This document shows, in pieces, positions 40,105 through 48,310 of a stretch of 64,000 nucleotides of DNA; the stretch's first letter is position 1; each line of letters opens with the position of its first letter. Source of the DNA: Perlabentimonas gracilis. Its GTDB lineage: Bacteria; Bacteroidota; Bacteroidia; Bacteroidales; Tenuifilaceae. The translations under genes and the position numbers were made by a program. The notes under the pieces were generated by a model. The model was not told the DNA's origin, did not search any database, and saw only the letters and a program-made list of their open reading frames with translations. The stretch is taken from positions 124,001 to 188,000 of the forward strand of contig NZ_JAANIG010000002.1 in assembly GCF_011174675.1 (NCBI RefSeq), written 5' to 3'.

Positions 40105-40572
40105 CTATGCTGGCTCTATGCTGCTTTGTTCCTCAATTATTTGCTCCAATCGTTCTGTGGTTAGCTTTCCGTAGGGCTTTCCGTTAATAGATATTACGGG
40201 CGATTGGGCGCATGCACCAACGCAGCTAACCACTTCGAGGCTAAACTTGCCGTCGCGCGAGGTTTGACCGGGCTTAATTTTCAGTATCTTTTCGATGACC
40301 TCAAGTAGGGTAACCGTTCCCATTAAGTGGCACGATGAGCCATGGCATACCCTTATGTGGTTTTTACCCTTTGGCTGAAAGCGGAATTGGTTGTAGAAAG
40401 TGGCCAAACCATATATCTTGCTTGTGGGCACATTCAAATGCTTGCCAATGGCCGATAGTGATTCCTCCGACAGGTATCCCAACTCGTCATGAACATCCTG
40501 AAGAATTGGTATTAAGCTGTCCCTTGAGGTGTGACTATACTTTTCCAGTAGCTCTTTAAGTTTTTTTTCCAT
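40105..40572 (-). CDS. hydC: NADH-linked hydrogenase subunit HydC (NuoE-like)
   Basis: 155 residues, thioredoxin-like 2Fe-2S protein of the NuoE family. Cluster cysteines appear in VCHGSSCHLMG and VSCVGACAQSP (C-x4-C...C-x3-C). First gene of the operon hydC-hydB-hydA-sensory kinase-receivers. The upstream promoter carries a Rex-like operator. Confidence 0.95.
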   Translation of the reverse strand: MEKKLKELLEKYSHTSRDSLIPILQDVHDELGYLSEESLSAIGKHLNVPTSKIYGLATFYNQFRFQPKGKNHIRVCHGSSCHLMGTVTLLEVIEKILKIKPGQTSRDGKFSLEVVSCVGACAQSPVISINGKPYGKLTTERLEQIIEEQSSIEPA

Positions 40573-40616
40573 AGCTGGGTGTTTTGCAACACTTGTTTTT
40601 GATGCTTGTAACTTTA

Positions 40617-40639
40617 TTGTTTGCGAAATAACAAATATA
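40617..40639 (-). promoter_or_regulatory. Promoter -7 element with Rex-like operator, hydCBA operon
   Basis: Minus strand: -7 TATATTTG (40639-40632) overlaps TTGTTATTTCGCAAACAA (40634-40617), matching the Rex consensus at 11 of 14 positions with the standard 4-bp gap. hydC starts 45 bp downstream. Confidence 0.6.
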
Positions 40640-40894
40640 AAACACTGATAAATAAGGTTGTACGATTCGTATAGGTTATTTTAACCGCTTTCAATTTAGC
40701 AATTGTTACCCTATTGCGCAATACAAGGTTGTAATTTTAAATCATTCTAACTTAGTTAATATCAGAGAAAAATTAGAATTGATTGAAACATAAAATTTTG
40801 TTTGTCAGTAATTTATTGTAAGGGCTTAAACGCCAGCTTACCAACGAGGATGTAAAACACGGGCTTATATAAATTACCCTACTGTTTTTATCAT

Positions 40895-40920
40895 TATCTT
40901 TGTTGTTAATGTAATAACGA
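40895..40920 (+). promoter_or_regulatory. Promoter -7 element with Rex-like operator, second hyd operon
   Basis: TATCTTTG (40895-40902) is followed at once by TTGTTAATGTAATAACGA (40903-40920), 12 of 14 matches to the Rex consensus. The start codon at 40932 is 12 bp beyond the operator. Confidence 0.6.
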
Positions 40921-40931
40921 TTATTGTTGAT

Positions 40932-41180
40932 ATGAGTGAGAAAGTTGAAGTTGTAATTTGTCTTGGCAGCTCATGCTTTGCCAGAGGGAATAAGGGTTTG
41001 CTTAAAACCATATCCCAATACATTAAGGACAACAATATCCAGGAGCGCATAAATTTCCATGGGGGACACTGCTTTGGTAATTGTGCCGAGGGGCCTATCC
41101 TTAAGGTTGCTGGTTTGGTATATACCAATGTTGATGAGCAAAAGGCCATCGATATTCTGAACTCCACTTTCGAAAATTAA
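40932..41180 (+). CDS. Small thioredoxin-like [2Fe-2S] ferredoxin
   Basis: 82 residues with the NuoE-like cluster pattern: CLGSSCFARGN and GGHCFGNCAEGP (C-x4-C...C-x3-C). It probably carries electrons to or from the sensory H-cluster protein that follows 13 bp downstream. Start ATG at 40932 directly after the Rex-type operator. Confidence 0.85.
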   Translation: MSEKVEVVICLGSSCFARGNKGLLKTISQYIKDNNIQERINFHGGHCFGNCAEGPILKVAGLVYTNVDEQKAIDILNSTFEN

Positions 41181-41193
41181 TCTATTCGCAATC

Positions 41194-43059
41194 ATGTCTC
41201 AACTATTCAATATTAGCGAGTCAAAATGTATCAACTGCTTTGCCTGTGTAAGGGTTTGCCCCGTTAAGGCCATTGAGGTGAAAGCAGAGAAAAATTTCGC
41301 TGTTATACTACCCGAAAGGTGCATTGGCTGCGGAAGCTGTATTAACATTTGCCCCGTTAGCGCAATATCATATAAATCGTCGAAGGAGGAGGTGAAGAGC
41401 CTGCTTAAGGAGGGTGGGAAGCTGGCCGCCATTGTTGCTCCCTCAATCTCGGGTGAATTTGTTGATATCACCGACTATCGCAAGTTTGTGCAGATGATCA
41501 AATCGCTTGGGTTTACCTACGTGTGTGAGGTGACTTTTGGAGTCGATTTGGTGGCGAGGGAGTACAAAAAGCTATTCGATGATTTTAAGGGGAAATATTT
41601 CTTTACATCAGTTTGCCCCGTGGTGGTTTCGTTGGTGGAGAAGTTTCACCCTGAGCTAGTAAACAATCTTGCCCCAATCGTTTCGCCAATGATAGCAACA
41701 GCCAAGGTTATTCATCGCGAGTATGGCGATGATACCAAGGTGGTTTACATTGGCCCTTGCATTCAGAGCAAGGAGGAGGCTCTCCTCTACACAGGCGATG
41801 GTAAGGTCGACTCGGTACTTACATTTACCGAACTACGCGAACTATTTGATGAGTACGAGATTAAAGAAAGTAAGCTGGAGTACAGCGAGTTTGATAACCC
41901 CATTGGGTACAAAGGTTCACTACTGCCCATAGCCAATGGGCTTTTACAAGCCGTTGATATAGATGAGAACCTGCTTACCGGGGATGTGATAACCACCGAG
42001 GGGCGTGATAATATTCTGGATGCTGTTAAGGAGTTCGAAAGTAGTGCCGAGGAGATAAGCAGGCACTTCAACCTATTCTACTGCGATGGTTGCCTTATGG
42101 GGCCGGGTATGTCCAGAGGTGGTCAAAAGTTCATTCGCCGAACCATGGTGGTGAACTACGCAAATAAAAGGTTAAAAACATTCAATCAGAAAGCATTTGA
42201 GGCTAGCATTGCCAAGCATTCCGATCATGATTTTAGCTGCGTGTTTAAACCCGACGACCAGAGGGTAACTCCCCCTTCGGAGGAGGTGGTACATGAAATA
42301 TTGAAAGTGATAGGGAAGGAGTCGCTGGGTAAAGACTCGGGCTGTGAGGCCTGTGGATACAAAAGTTGTAGAGATTTTGCCGTTGCCGTTTCGTCGGGGC
42401 TTGCCCATACCGATATGTGCCTAAACTACTCCCTAGCCAACAGGCAGGAATATATTAAAACCTTGCGCGCAACTAACGACAAGCTTGCCAAAACCCAGCA
42501 AGCTCTTCGCGAGTCCGAAAAGTTGGCTAGAGAAGAGCAGGAGGCTGCTCGCGATGCTTCGGAAACCATCACCACCATGATGAAAAAGTTGCCTTCGGCA
42601 TTAGTAATTGTTAATAGGAAGTTGAAGATTGTTCAAAGTAACCAAAGCTTCATCGACCTGCTGGGAGACGATGCTTTAGAAATAAACGAAATAGTACCCG
42701 GCCTGGTGGGTGCCGATCTTAAAACCTTGATACCGTATAATATATACAACCTATTTTCGTATGTAATACAGAACAACGAGGATATTAAGAACAGAGATGT
42801 TCACTACAAGGATGTTTTGCTCAACATATCGGTATTTACAATAAAGAAGAACGATATTGTTGGCGCAGTAATTCGCGATATGTACGCCCCCGAGGTACGT
42901 AAGGAGGAAGTTGTAAAGAGGATAACCGAGGCCATTGACATCAATTTGGCCATGGTGCAGAAAATAGGATTCCTGCTAGGTGAGGGGGCGGCCGAAACGG
43001 AGCATATGCTTAACTCAATAATCAACACTTACAAGGAGGGGAATAAAGGAAAAGATTAA
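41194..43059 (+). CDS. Sensory [FeFe]-hydrogenase-like protein with PAS-like domain
   Basis: 621 residues. Two N-terminal 4Fe-4S clusters (CINCFACVRVCPV; CIGCGSCINICPV), the H-cluster domain with Cys141 (TSVCPVV), Cys189 (GPCIQSK) and Cys297-x2-Cys300 (FYCDGCLMGPG), a four-Cys FeS domain (CEACGYKSC...CLNYS), a coiled linker, and a PAS-like domain at the C-terminus (MKKLPSALVIVNRKLKIVQSN). In HydA the last two cysteines are spaced CxxxC; here the position is Tyr296 and the spacing CxxC, which may alter cluster binding. No kinase domain. Followed by a SpoIIE phosphatase, an arrangement typical of sensory group C. Confidence 0.9.
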   Translation: MSQLFNISESKCINCFACVRVCPVKAIEVKAEKNFAVILPERCIGCGSCINICPVSAISYKSSKEEVKSLLKEGGKLAAIVAPSISGEFVDITDYRKFVQMIKSLGFTYVCEVTFGVDLVAREYKKLFDDFKGKYFFTSVCPVVVSLVEKFHPELVNNLAPIVSPMIATAKVIHREYGDDTKVVYIGPCIQSKEEALLYTGDGKVDSVLTFTELRELFDEYEIKESKLEYSEFDNPIGYKGSLLPIANGLLQAVDIDENLLTGDVITTEGRDNILDAVKEFESSAEEISRHFNLFYCDGCLMGPGMSRGGQKFIRRTMVVNYANKRLKTFNQKAFEASIAKHSDHDFSCVFKPDDQRVTPPSEEVVHEILKVIGKESLGKDSGCEACGYKSCRDFAVAVSSGLAHTDMCLNYSLANRQEYIKTLRATNDKLAKTQQALRESEKLAREEQEAARDASETITTMMKKLPSALVIVNRKLKIVQSNQSFIDLLGDDALEINEIVPGLVGADLKTLIPYNIYNLFSYVIQNNEDIKNRDVHYKDVLLNISVFTIKKNDIVGAVIRDMYAPEVRKEEVVKRITEAIDINLAMVQKIGFLLGEGAAETEHMLNSIINTYKEGNKGKD

Positions 43060-43140
43060 GGAAGTGGTGTAAATAACAATCCAATTGCAAATCATTCTTG
43101 ACAGCCGTTACGTTCAGTCAACCAACCAATCAACCAACTC

Positions 43141-44325
43141 ATGTCCGATAATTTTTTTATAGAGGTAAACTGTCAGCAGAAAAACCATGATGGGGAAAGG
43201 ATTTGTGGCGATGTCTTCCTGAGCGAAAGGGTTTTAGGCGAGGAGCGAACCATAGTGGTGCTTAGCGATGGGATGGGGCACGGCGTTAAGGCAAATGTGC
43301 TGGCAACCCTTACCGCTAAGATGGCGTTAAGTTTTACCAAGGAGCATAAGGAGATCAATAAGATTGCCGAGATTATCATGAATACCCTGCCCGTTTGCTC
43401 CGTTAGGCAAATGAGCTACTCAACATTTACCATTGTTGACATCGAGCACGGTGGTGCCACTCGAATTTTGGAGTACGATAACCCCGAGTGTGTTGTTATG
43501 CGAGGTAATGAAAGGTTTGAGCCCGGTTGGCAATGCGTAATTTTACAAAGCGAAGTAAACGCAGGCAAAGAACTTCGGTATTGTACTTTCACCCCACAAA
43601 AGGAGGATAGGATTGTGATATGGGGCGATGGCATAACCCAATCGGGGATGGGTAGTGAGGATTACCCCTTTGGATGGGGATTGGAGAATGCACAGGATTT
43701 TGTGGCGCGACTAATAAAAAACGAGGCAAACATCTCGGCTCGTAAGCTTAGCACTAAGCTTGTTAATATGGCCTACCTTAACGATGGCTACCACCCTAAG
43801 GATGATATTAGCGCTGCAACCATATACTTTAGGCAACCTCGTAAATTGCTTATTTGCTCTGGCCCCCCATTCGAAAAGGAGAACGATAGTAAGCTTGCCA
43901 AAAAGTTCAAGGAATTCGAAGGTAAAAAGGTTGTGTGCGGGGCAACAACGGGCGATATCATTTCTCGCGAGTTGGGCCTCGAGATTGAGGATAGCTTCGA
44001 GTTTACCGATCCGGATCTGCCCCCCATTTCGTTTATGGAGGGTGCTGACCTGGTAACCGAGGGAATACTCACCCTAAGCAAGGTAACCGAAATCCTCTCA
44101 AAGTTTAGCGAAACTTCCATTCCCGGGAAAGGGCCTGCCGACCAGATTATCACCCTTATTCTCGAAAGCGACGAGATACACTTCATTATTGGAACAGGTA
44201 TTAATGTGGCGCACCAAGATCCAAGCCTGCCCGTTGAACTGGAAATCCGTCGTACCGTTATTAAGCGTATGGCCAACTTACTGCAGGATAAATTTTTGAA
44301 AGAGGTGAAGCTTACCTTTCTGTAG
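43141..44325 (+). CDS. SpoIIE/PP2C-type serine/threonine phosphatase
   Basis: 394 residues. PP2C fold motifs: VVLSDGMGHGVKAN (metal Asp), VDIEHGGATRILEY, VIWGDGITQSG and HPKDDISAATIYF (second metal Asp pair). The remaining C-terminal part (~residues 240-394) is not recognised. It follows the sensory H-cluster gene (81 bp), so the H2 or redox signal may be relayed by dephosphorylation of an unknown protein, probably an anti-sigma-factor-like partner. Confidence 0.85.
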   Translation: MSDNFFIEVNCQQKNHDGERICGDVFLSERVLGEERTIVVLSDGMGHGVKANVLATLTAKMALSFTKEHKEINKIAEIIMNTLPVCSVRQMSYSTFTIVDIEHGGATRILEYDNPECVVMRGNERFEPGWQCVILQSEVNAGKELRYCTFTPQKEDRIVIWGDGITQSGMGSEDYPFGWGLENAQDFVARLIKNEANISARKLSTKLVNMAYLNDGYHPKDDISAATIYFRQPRKLLICSGPPFEKENDSKLAKKFKEFEGKKVVCGATTGDIISRELGLEIEDSFEFTDPDLPPISFMEGADLVTEGILTLSKVTEILSKFSETSIPGKGPADQIITLILESDEIHFIIGTGINVAHQDPSLPVELEIRRTVIKRMANLLQDKFLKEVKLTFL

Positions 44326-44439
44326 CCTTCAGTTTCCAAGTTTTGAGCTATTTGACCTTTTGTTTGTTAAGGCTTTTGTGTCAATCGATGAATTTTTTGT
44401 AAATTACATCATATTTCGATCACCAAAACCTAACATACT

Positions 44440-45432
44440 ATGACCAACTTAGCAACAAGCTACATGGGGCTTAAGCTTAAGAACCCCATTATTGCAGCAA
44501 GCTCCGGATTAACCAACTCGCTCGAAAACATTAAGGCCATTGAGACAAACGGTGCTGCGGCCGTAGTTCTGAAATCTCTGTTCGAGGAGGAGATCATCAT
44601 GGAGGCTCAGGACAATATGAACAAGATGCAATCCTCCGGGTTTATCTACCCCGAAACTATTGAATACTTCGATTTTGATGAGATGGAGGATCCGGTGGCT
44701 AATTACCTCAAGCTTATTACCGATGCCAAAAAGGCTGTTAGCATCCCCATCATAGCCAGTGTAAATTGTGTAACTGCCGATAAGTGGCCCGATTTTGCCA
44801 AGCGCATTCAGGATGCCGGTGCCGATGCCATTGAGCTAAATATCTTTGCACTACCTTCTGATTTTAGCAGAAGTGCCGAGGAGAACGAGAAGCTGTACTT
44901 TGATATTATTACTCAGGTAACCAGCATGGTGAAGATTCCGGTGGGCGTAAAAATTAGCCCATACAACGCCTCGCTGGGCAGCTTTATCAAACGCCTTAGC
45001 GAAACGCCCATTAAGTCCATTGTGCTATTCAACCGATTCTACAATCCCGATTTCGATATCAATACCCTTGAGTACACCGGGGGTTCTGTGTTCAGCTCGG
45101 CTGGCGACTTTGCCATGCCCTTGCGCTGGGTTGCCATTATGGCCGAGCGCGTTTCGTGCGATTTGGCCGCATCAACAGGTGTGCATGATGGAAATGCAGT
45201 GGTAAAGTCGCTGCTTGCAGGTGCAACCGTTACCCAAATTGCATCGACCCTTTACAGGAATGGCTTTGAGCAAATTGCATTAATGCTTAAGCAGGTTGAG
45301 GACTGGATGACTGAAATGGGTTATAAGAGCATAGATGAGTTTAAGGGTAAGATGAGCCAGGCCAAGAGCTATGACCCTGCTGCATTCGAGCGGGTTCAGT
45401 TCATGAAGCACTTTAAGGATTTAAAAAGATAA
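44440..45432 (+). CDS. Dihydroorotate dehydrogenase-like protein
   Basis: 330-residue flavin TIM barrel. Family segments: NLATSYMGLKLKNPIIAASSGL at the start, SVNCVTADKWPDFAKRIQDAGAD, VGVKISPY, and LAASTGVHDGNAVVKSLLAGA near the FMN phosphate site. The pyrimidine enzyme is about as long, but the substrate-loop pattern of PyrD is not evident. It lies 114 bp after the phosphatase gene, outside any pyrimidine cluster. Such paralogues are common near anaerobic redox genes; the true substrate is unknown. Confidence 0.85.
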   Translation: MTNLATSYMGLKLKNPIIAASSGLTNSLENIKAIETNGAAAVVLKSLFEEEIIMEAQDNMNKMQSSGFIYPETIEYFDFDEMEDPVANYLKLITDAKKAVSIPIIASVNCVTADKWPDFAKRIQDAGADAIELNIFALPSDFSRSAEENEKLYFDIITQVTSMVKIPVGVKISPYNASLGSFIKRLSETPIKSIVLFNRFYNPDFDINTLEYTGGSVFSSAGDFAMPLRWVAIMAERVSCDLAASTGVHDGNAVVKSLLAGATVTQIASTLYRNGFEQIALMLKQVEDWMTEMGYKSIDEFKGKMSQAKSYDPAAFERVQFMKHFKDLKR

Positions 45433-45464
45433 TCGCCAAATTTTTTCGTTTAGCTTATCGTTTC

Positions 45465-45472
45465 TACCTTTG
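45465..45472 (+). promoter_or_regulatory. Bacteroidota -7 element for the MFS gene
   Basis: TACCTTTG fits TAnnTTTG, 81 bp upstream of the ATG at 45553. A start site near 45479 would place a terminator-like hairpin in the leader. Confidence 0.5.
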
Positions 45473-45490
45473 CAATGCAAAGGTTAAGTG

Positions 45491-45529
45491 AAAACAAGAC
45501 CCTGCCTCATTCAGGAGTCTTGTTTTTTT
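45491..45529 (+). terminator. Terminator-like hairpin between the DHOD-like and MFS genes
   Basis: AAAACAAGAC (45491-45500) pairs with GTCTTGTTTT (45517-45526); CCTG (45501-45504) pairs with CAGG (45512-45515), 7-nt loop, one bulged A, followed by T's. It ends the upstream gene or, if the -7 element at 45465 is real, lies in the 5' leader of the MFS gene and could act as an attenuator. Confidence 0.75.
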
Positions 45530-45552
45530 ATATCTCTTCTAACTCACAGCAA

Positions 45553-46806
45553 ATGAATCGCTTACTCGATATCCGATCGTACTTTCATCGTGTGGGCTTT
45601 GCCTTTAGAGCGTTGAAAAACAGGAATTTTCGACTGTTCTTCATGGGGCAAATAGTTTCGCTAATGGGGACGTGGATACAGAATATCGCTCTGGGGTGGC
45701 TTGTGTATCGTCTCACCGAATCGGCATTTTGGTTGGGCGTAATCGGTTTCTCGGGGCAAATACCAGCGCTTTTCCTCACTCCCTTTGCCGGTGTTTTTGC
45801 CGATAGGCTCGATAGGCGCAAGGTGCTTATTGTTGCACAGGTGGTTCCTATGATTCTGGCATTTACCATGGGAACGCTAATACTCACCAATACTGTTCAG
45901 GTTTGGCATATTGCCCTAATTGCAGCATTAAACGGGATAGTAATAGCATTCGACAACCCTTTCCGCCATGCATTCCTTGTGGACATGATTGGCGACAAGG
46001 AGTTGCTACAAAATTCGGTGGCGCTAAACTCAACTCTTTTCAACTCGGCTCGGTTTATCGGGCCAATGATTGGCGGTTTCCTTATTGCCTGGGTGGGCGA
46101 GGGTATTTGCTTTATGATTAATGGCGTAAGCTTTCTGGGAGTGGTGTTCTCGCTGCTAGCTATGCGGATTGATACCATAAATAGGAATGTTAAGCACGGT
46201 TCCGTGATTTCCGATTTGGTGGAAGGAGCTAAGTATGCCTTCTCGTTTAGGCCAATTAGGTACCTACTCCTGTTGGTGGTTACAACTGGTTTCTTTGGTC
46301 TGCCCTTTCAGGTTTTTATGCCCGTTTTTGCCAAGGATATCCTGGGCGGCGACTCGCAACTCCTTGGCTTTTTAACAGGAGCATTGGGTGCCGGGGCATT
46401 AACGGGAGCAATCTACTTAGCCTCACGAAAAAACGTATCAACTCTGCCCAAGCTTATATTGGGCTCCGCAATCATATTTGCCTTAGGCCTTATGAGCATG
46501 TCGCTCTCCACAAGCGTAACCCTTTCGCTGGTGTTGCTATACATTACAGGCTTTGGAATGATAGTGCAGTACGCATCAACCAATACCCTTATACAAACCA
46601 TTGTTGATGATGGTAAGCGGGGTAGGGTTATGTCGCTTTACGGTATGTCGTTTCTAGGGGTAACGCCCTTGGGCAGCTTGCTGCTTGGAACCATCTCTGG
46701 TTCCATTGGAGTTCAAATCACCCTTTTGGCATCCAGTGTAGTTTGCCTTGCCGCCGTTGCCATATACTCTCGCAGGGTAAAGGTGGTGAAAGAGGCGATA
46801 GGGTAG
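45553..46806 (+). CDS. MFS exporter, EntS-like
   Basis: 417 residues with 12 predicted helices. The segment GFRALKNRNFRLFFMGQIVSLMGTWIQ near residue 16 and the loop FADRLDRRKVLIVAQV are the MFS A-motif and family start (enterobactin-exporter-like MFS_3). It likely exports a small molecule such as a siderophore; the substrate is unknown. ATG 45553 is used rather than the 78-bp earlier ATG, which lies too close to the promoter. Confidence 0.88.
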   Translation: MNRLLDIRSYFHRVGFAFRALKNRNFRLFFMGQIVSLMGTWIQNIALGWLVYRLTESAFWLGVIGFSGQIPALFLTPFAGVFADRLDRRKVLIVAQVVPMILAFTMGTLILTNTVQVWHIALIAALNGIVIAFDNPFRHAFLVDMIGDKELLQNSVALNSTLFNSARFIGPMIGGFLIAWVGEGICFMINGVSFLGVVFSLLAMRIDTINRNVKHGSVISDLVEGAKYAFSFRPIRYLLLLVVTTGFFGLPFQVFMPVFAKDILGGDSQLLGFLTGALGAGALTGAIYLASRKNVSTLPKLILGSAIIFALGLMSMSLSTSVTLSLVLLYITGFGMIVQYASTNTLIQTIVDDGKRGRVMSLYGMSFLGVTPLGSLLLGTISGSIGVQITLLASSVVCLAAVAIYSRRVKVVKEAIG

Positions 46807-46882
46807 GGGTGTGTATAGTTTTGCTCACCAACAATTGCGCTTTTAATTATAGCTTAAACCATTTCCTAAACTTTTTACATTC

Positions 46883-46918
46883 TCCGACACAAGTTGTCGG
46901 AAGTGTGTCATAACTTTG
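46883..46918 (+). promoter_or_regulatory. Promoter and palindrome upstream of the HIRAN gene
   Basis: TAACTTTG (46911-46918) is a Bacteroidota -7 element 14 bp before the ATG at 46933. Just upstream, an inverted repeat CCGACA (46884-46889) with TGTCGG (46895-46900), 5-bp loop, may be an operator. Confidence 0.5.
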
Positions 46919-46932
46919 CTAATAAAAAAGTT

Positions 46933-47259
46933 ATGGAAAGAGTTAGAGAACATTTTGCCAATTTTTATATTGCTGGCTTCACTTTTTACGATGGAGCCTT
47001 TGCATTCAATCAGCTTTCAATTGGAACTGAGGTTAAGCTGGTTGCCGAACCCTCCAACAAATTCGACAAAAACGCAGTGGCCATATACCATGGCAATTAT
47101 ATGCTTGGGTATATCCCCAGATCGAGTAACCGAGAAGTTAGTAAGATGCTAAATGCTGGTTACAATGTATTTACTGCTGTAGTACAGGGGGTGTATCCCC
47201 AGTGCAATCCAGAAGAGCAGGTAAGGGTAGCTGTGTTTATAAATAGAAACAACGCATAG
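46933..47259 (+). CDS. Stand-alone HIRAN-domain protein
   Basis: 108 residues: FYIAGFTFYDGAFAFNQL, IGTEVKLVAEPSNKFDKNAVAIYH and MLGYIPRSSNREVSKML are the HIRAN core, a domain that binds damaged or 3'-single-stranded DNA ends in eukaryotic HLTF and often accompanies nucleases in bacteria. The ATG at 46933 follows the -7 element. It precedes the WYL gene by 102 bp on the same strand; whether it belongs to the CRISPR locus is not shown. Confidence 0.85.
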   Translation: MERVREHFANFYIAGFTFYDGAFAFNQLSIGTEVKLVAEPSNKFDKNAVAIYHGNYMLGYIPRSSNREVSKMLNAGYNVFTAVVQGVYPQCNPEEQVRVAVFINRNNA

Positions 47260-47361
47260 AATGCCATTTTGCTGATATTTCCTGCCAATAATTCAGGTTA
47301 GTAAATATTTGATTCAATGGTATTTTTTTGTAAGTTTATTGCACAAATCCATTGTTAGGAA

Positions 47362-48282
47362 ATGGTAGATCATAGAAAAATTTATAGAGTCTTTAGCTTA
47401 ATCTCGCGTTTGCGAGCCCCTTTTGGTGTTACTAAAGCCGCGTTAGCCTATGATTTCGATGTGTCGGAACGAACCATAGAACGTTATTTTGTGCTGCTTC
47501 AGGATTTAGGTTTTGAAGTTGAGAAGAAGGGCGACTGCTTCTCCATTGAGCGTGTTGATAGGTTTCAGTTTAAACCCGAGGATCTTATTATTTTCAGTCT
47601 GGAGGAAGCAGCAGCCATAAAGGATGCCATAACCAACAGTCCCCTGCGTGGACCACTCCAGAAAAGCTTGCTATCCAAGTTATATGCCCTAACAGATATT
47701 GATGAGATTTCAGAGACCCTCTATAGGCAAGGTATTTCAAAAAACATCAGCACAGTTCGCAAAGCCATAAAAAATAAGGAGCAGCTTATTCTTAAAAATT
47801 ACCATTCGCTAAGCAGTGGTAAAACCAGCGACAGGCTAATTGAGCCTATCAAGTTTTTTTGCTATTATACCTACCTAATAGCCTTCGAGGTGAACTCGCA
47901 TATGGTAAAGCAATTCAAGATAGATCGTATTGAGGGTGTTGCCACAACGGATTCTCAATGGCAGTTCGAAGAGAAACATGGGGAATGCCAAATTGATGCC
48001 TTTGGTATGAGCGGTACAGAGCCAATCCCTGTAGTTTTAAAACTTTCGGATCGAGCTCATCGACTTATGGAAGAGGAATTCCCCGATACAACATATTATA
48101 TTAAGAAAAACACGGAAGGTGCAATTTATAATGGTGCGGTGTATTCGTTCGAGGGTATTGGCCGATTTATTCTGGGGTTGCTAGGAGAAGTTGAGGTAGT
48201 TGAGCCCCTAGAATTAACGAGGTATATTGAAAAGAAGGTTAGAAATTGGATTGATAGGTCGTATAGTTACGTAAATATATAA
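47362..48282 (+). CDS. WYL-domain transcriptional regulator of the CRISPR-Cas locus
   Basis: 306 residues. N-terminal helix-turn-helix (GVTKAALAYDFDVSERTIERYFVLLQ) and a WYL domain in the middle (FFCYYTYLIAFEVNSHMVKQFKIDRIEGV), followed by the WYL C-terminal extension. WYL proteins bind ligand nucleotides or single-stranded nucleic acid and regulate many CRISPR and phage-defence loci. It lies 28 bp before cas6 on the same strand. Confidence 0.88.
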   Translation: MVDHRKIYRVFSLISRLRAPFGVTKAALAYDFDVSERTIERYFVLLQDLGFEVEKKGDCFSIERVDRFQFKPEDLIIFSLEEAAAIKDAITNSPLRGPLQKSLLSKLYALTDIDEISETLYRQGISKNISTVRKAIKNKEQLILKNYHSLSSGKTSDRLIEPIKFFCYYTYLIAFEVNSHMVKQFKIDRIEGVATTDSQWQFEEKHGECQIDAFGMSGTEPIPVVLKLSDRAHRLMEEEFPDTTYYIKKNTEGAIYNGAVYSFEGIGRFILGLLGEVEVVEPLELTRYIEKKVRNWIDRSYSYVNI

Positions 48283-48310
48283 ACCTTAAGGTTTTAATAA
48301 ATAAATACTT

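Larger units (their letters stand above)
40573..40931. promoter_or_regulatory. Divergent regulatory region between the two hydrogenase operons
   Basis: 359 bp separating hydC (minus) from the small ferredoxin gene (plus). It holds one Rex-like operator at each edge (40617-40634 and 40903-40920), each joined to a TAnnTTTG element. The middle, 40640-40890, is AT-rich and shows nothing else I can name, apart from a short ATTGCGCAAT palindrome near 40711. Confidence 0.65.

Noticed and set aside
43788-44339. 183-codon minus-strand ORF inside the SpoIIE phosphatase gene
   Set aside because: Antisense shadow; the plus strand carries conserved PP2C motifs.
45475-45552. Longer MFS protein starting at 45475
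   Set aside because: The extra 26 residues are not MFS-like and would start at or before the predicted transcription start.
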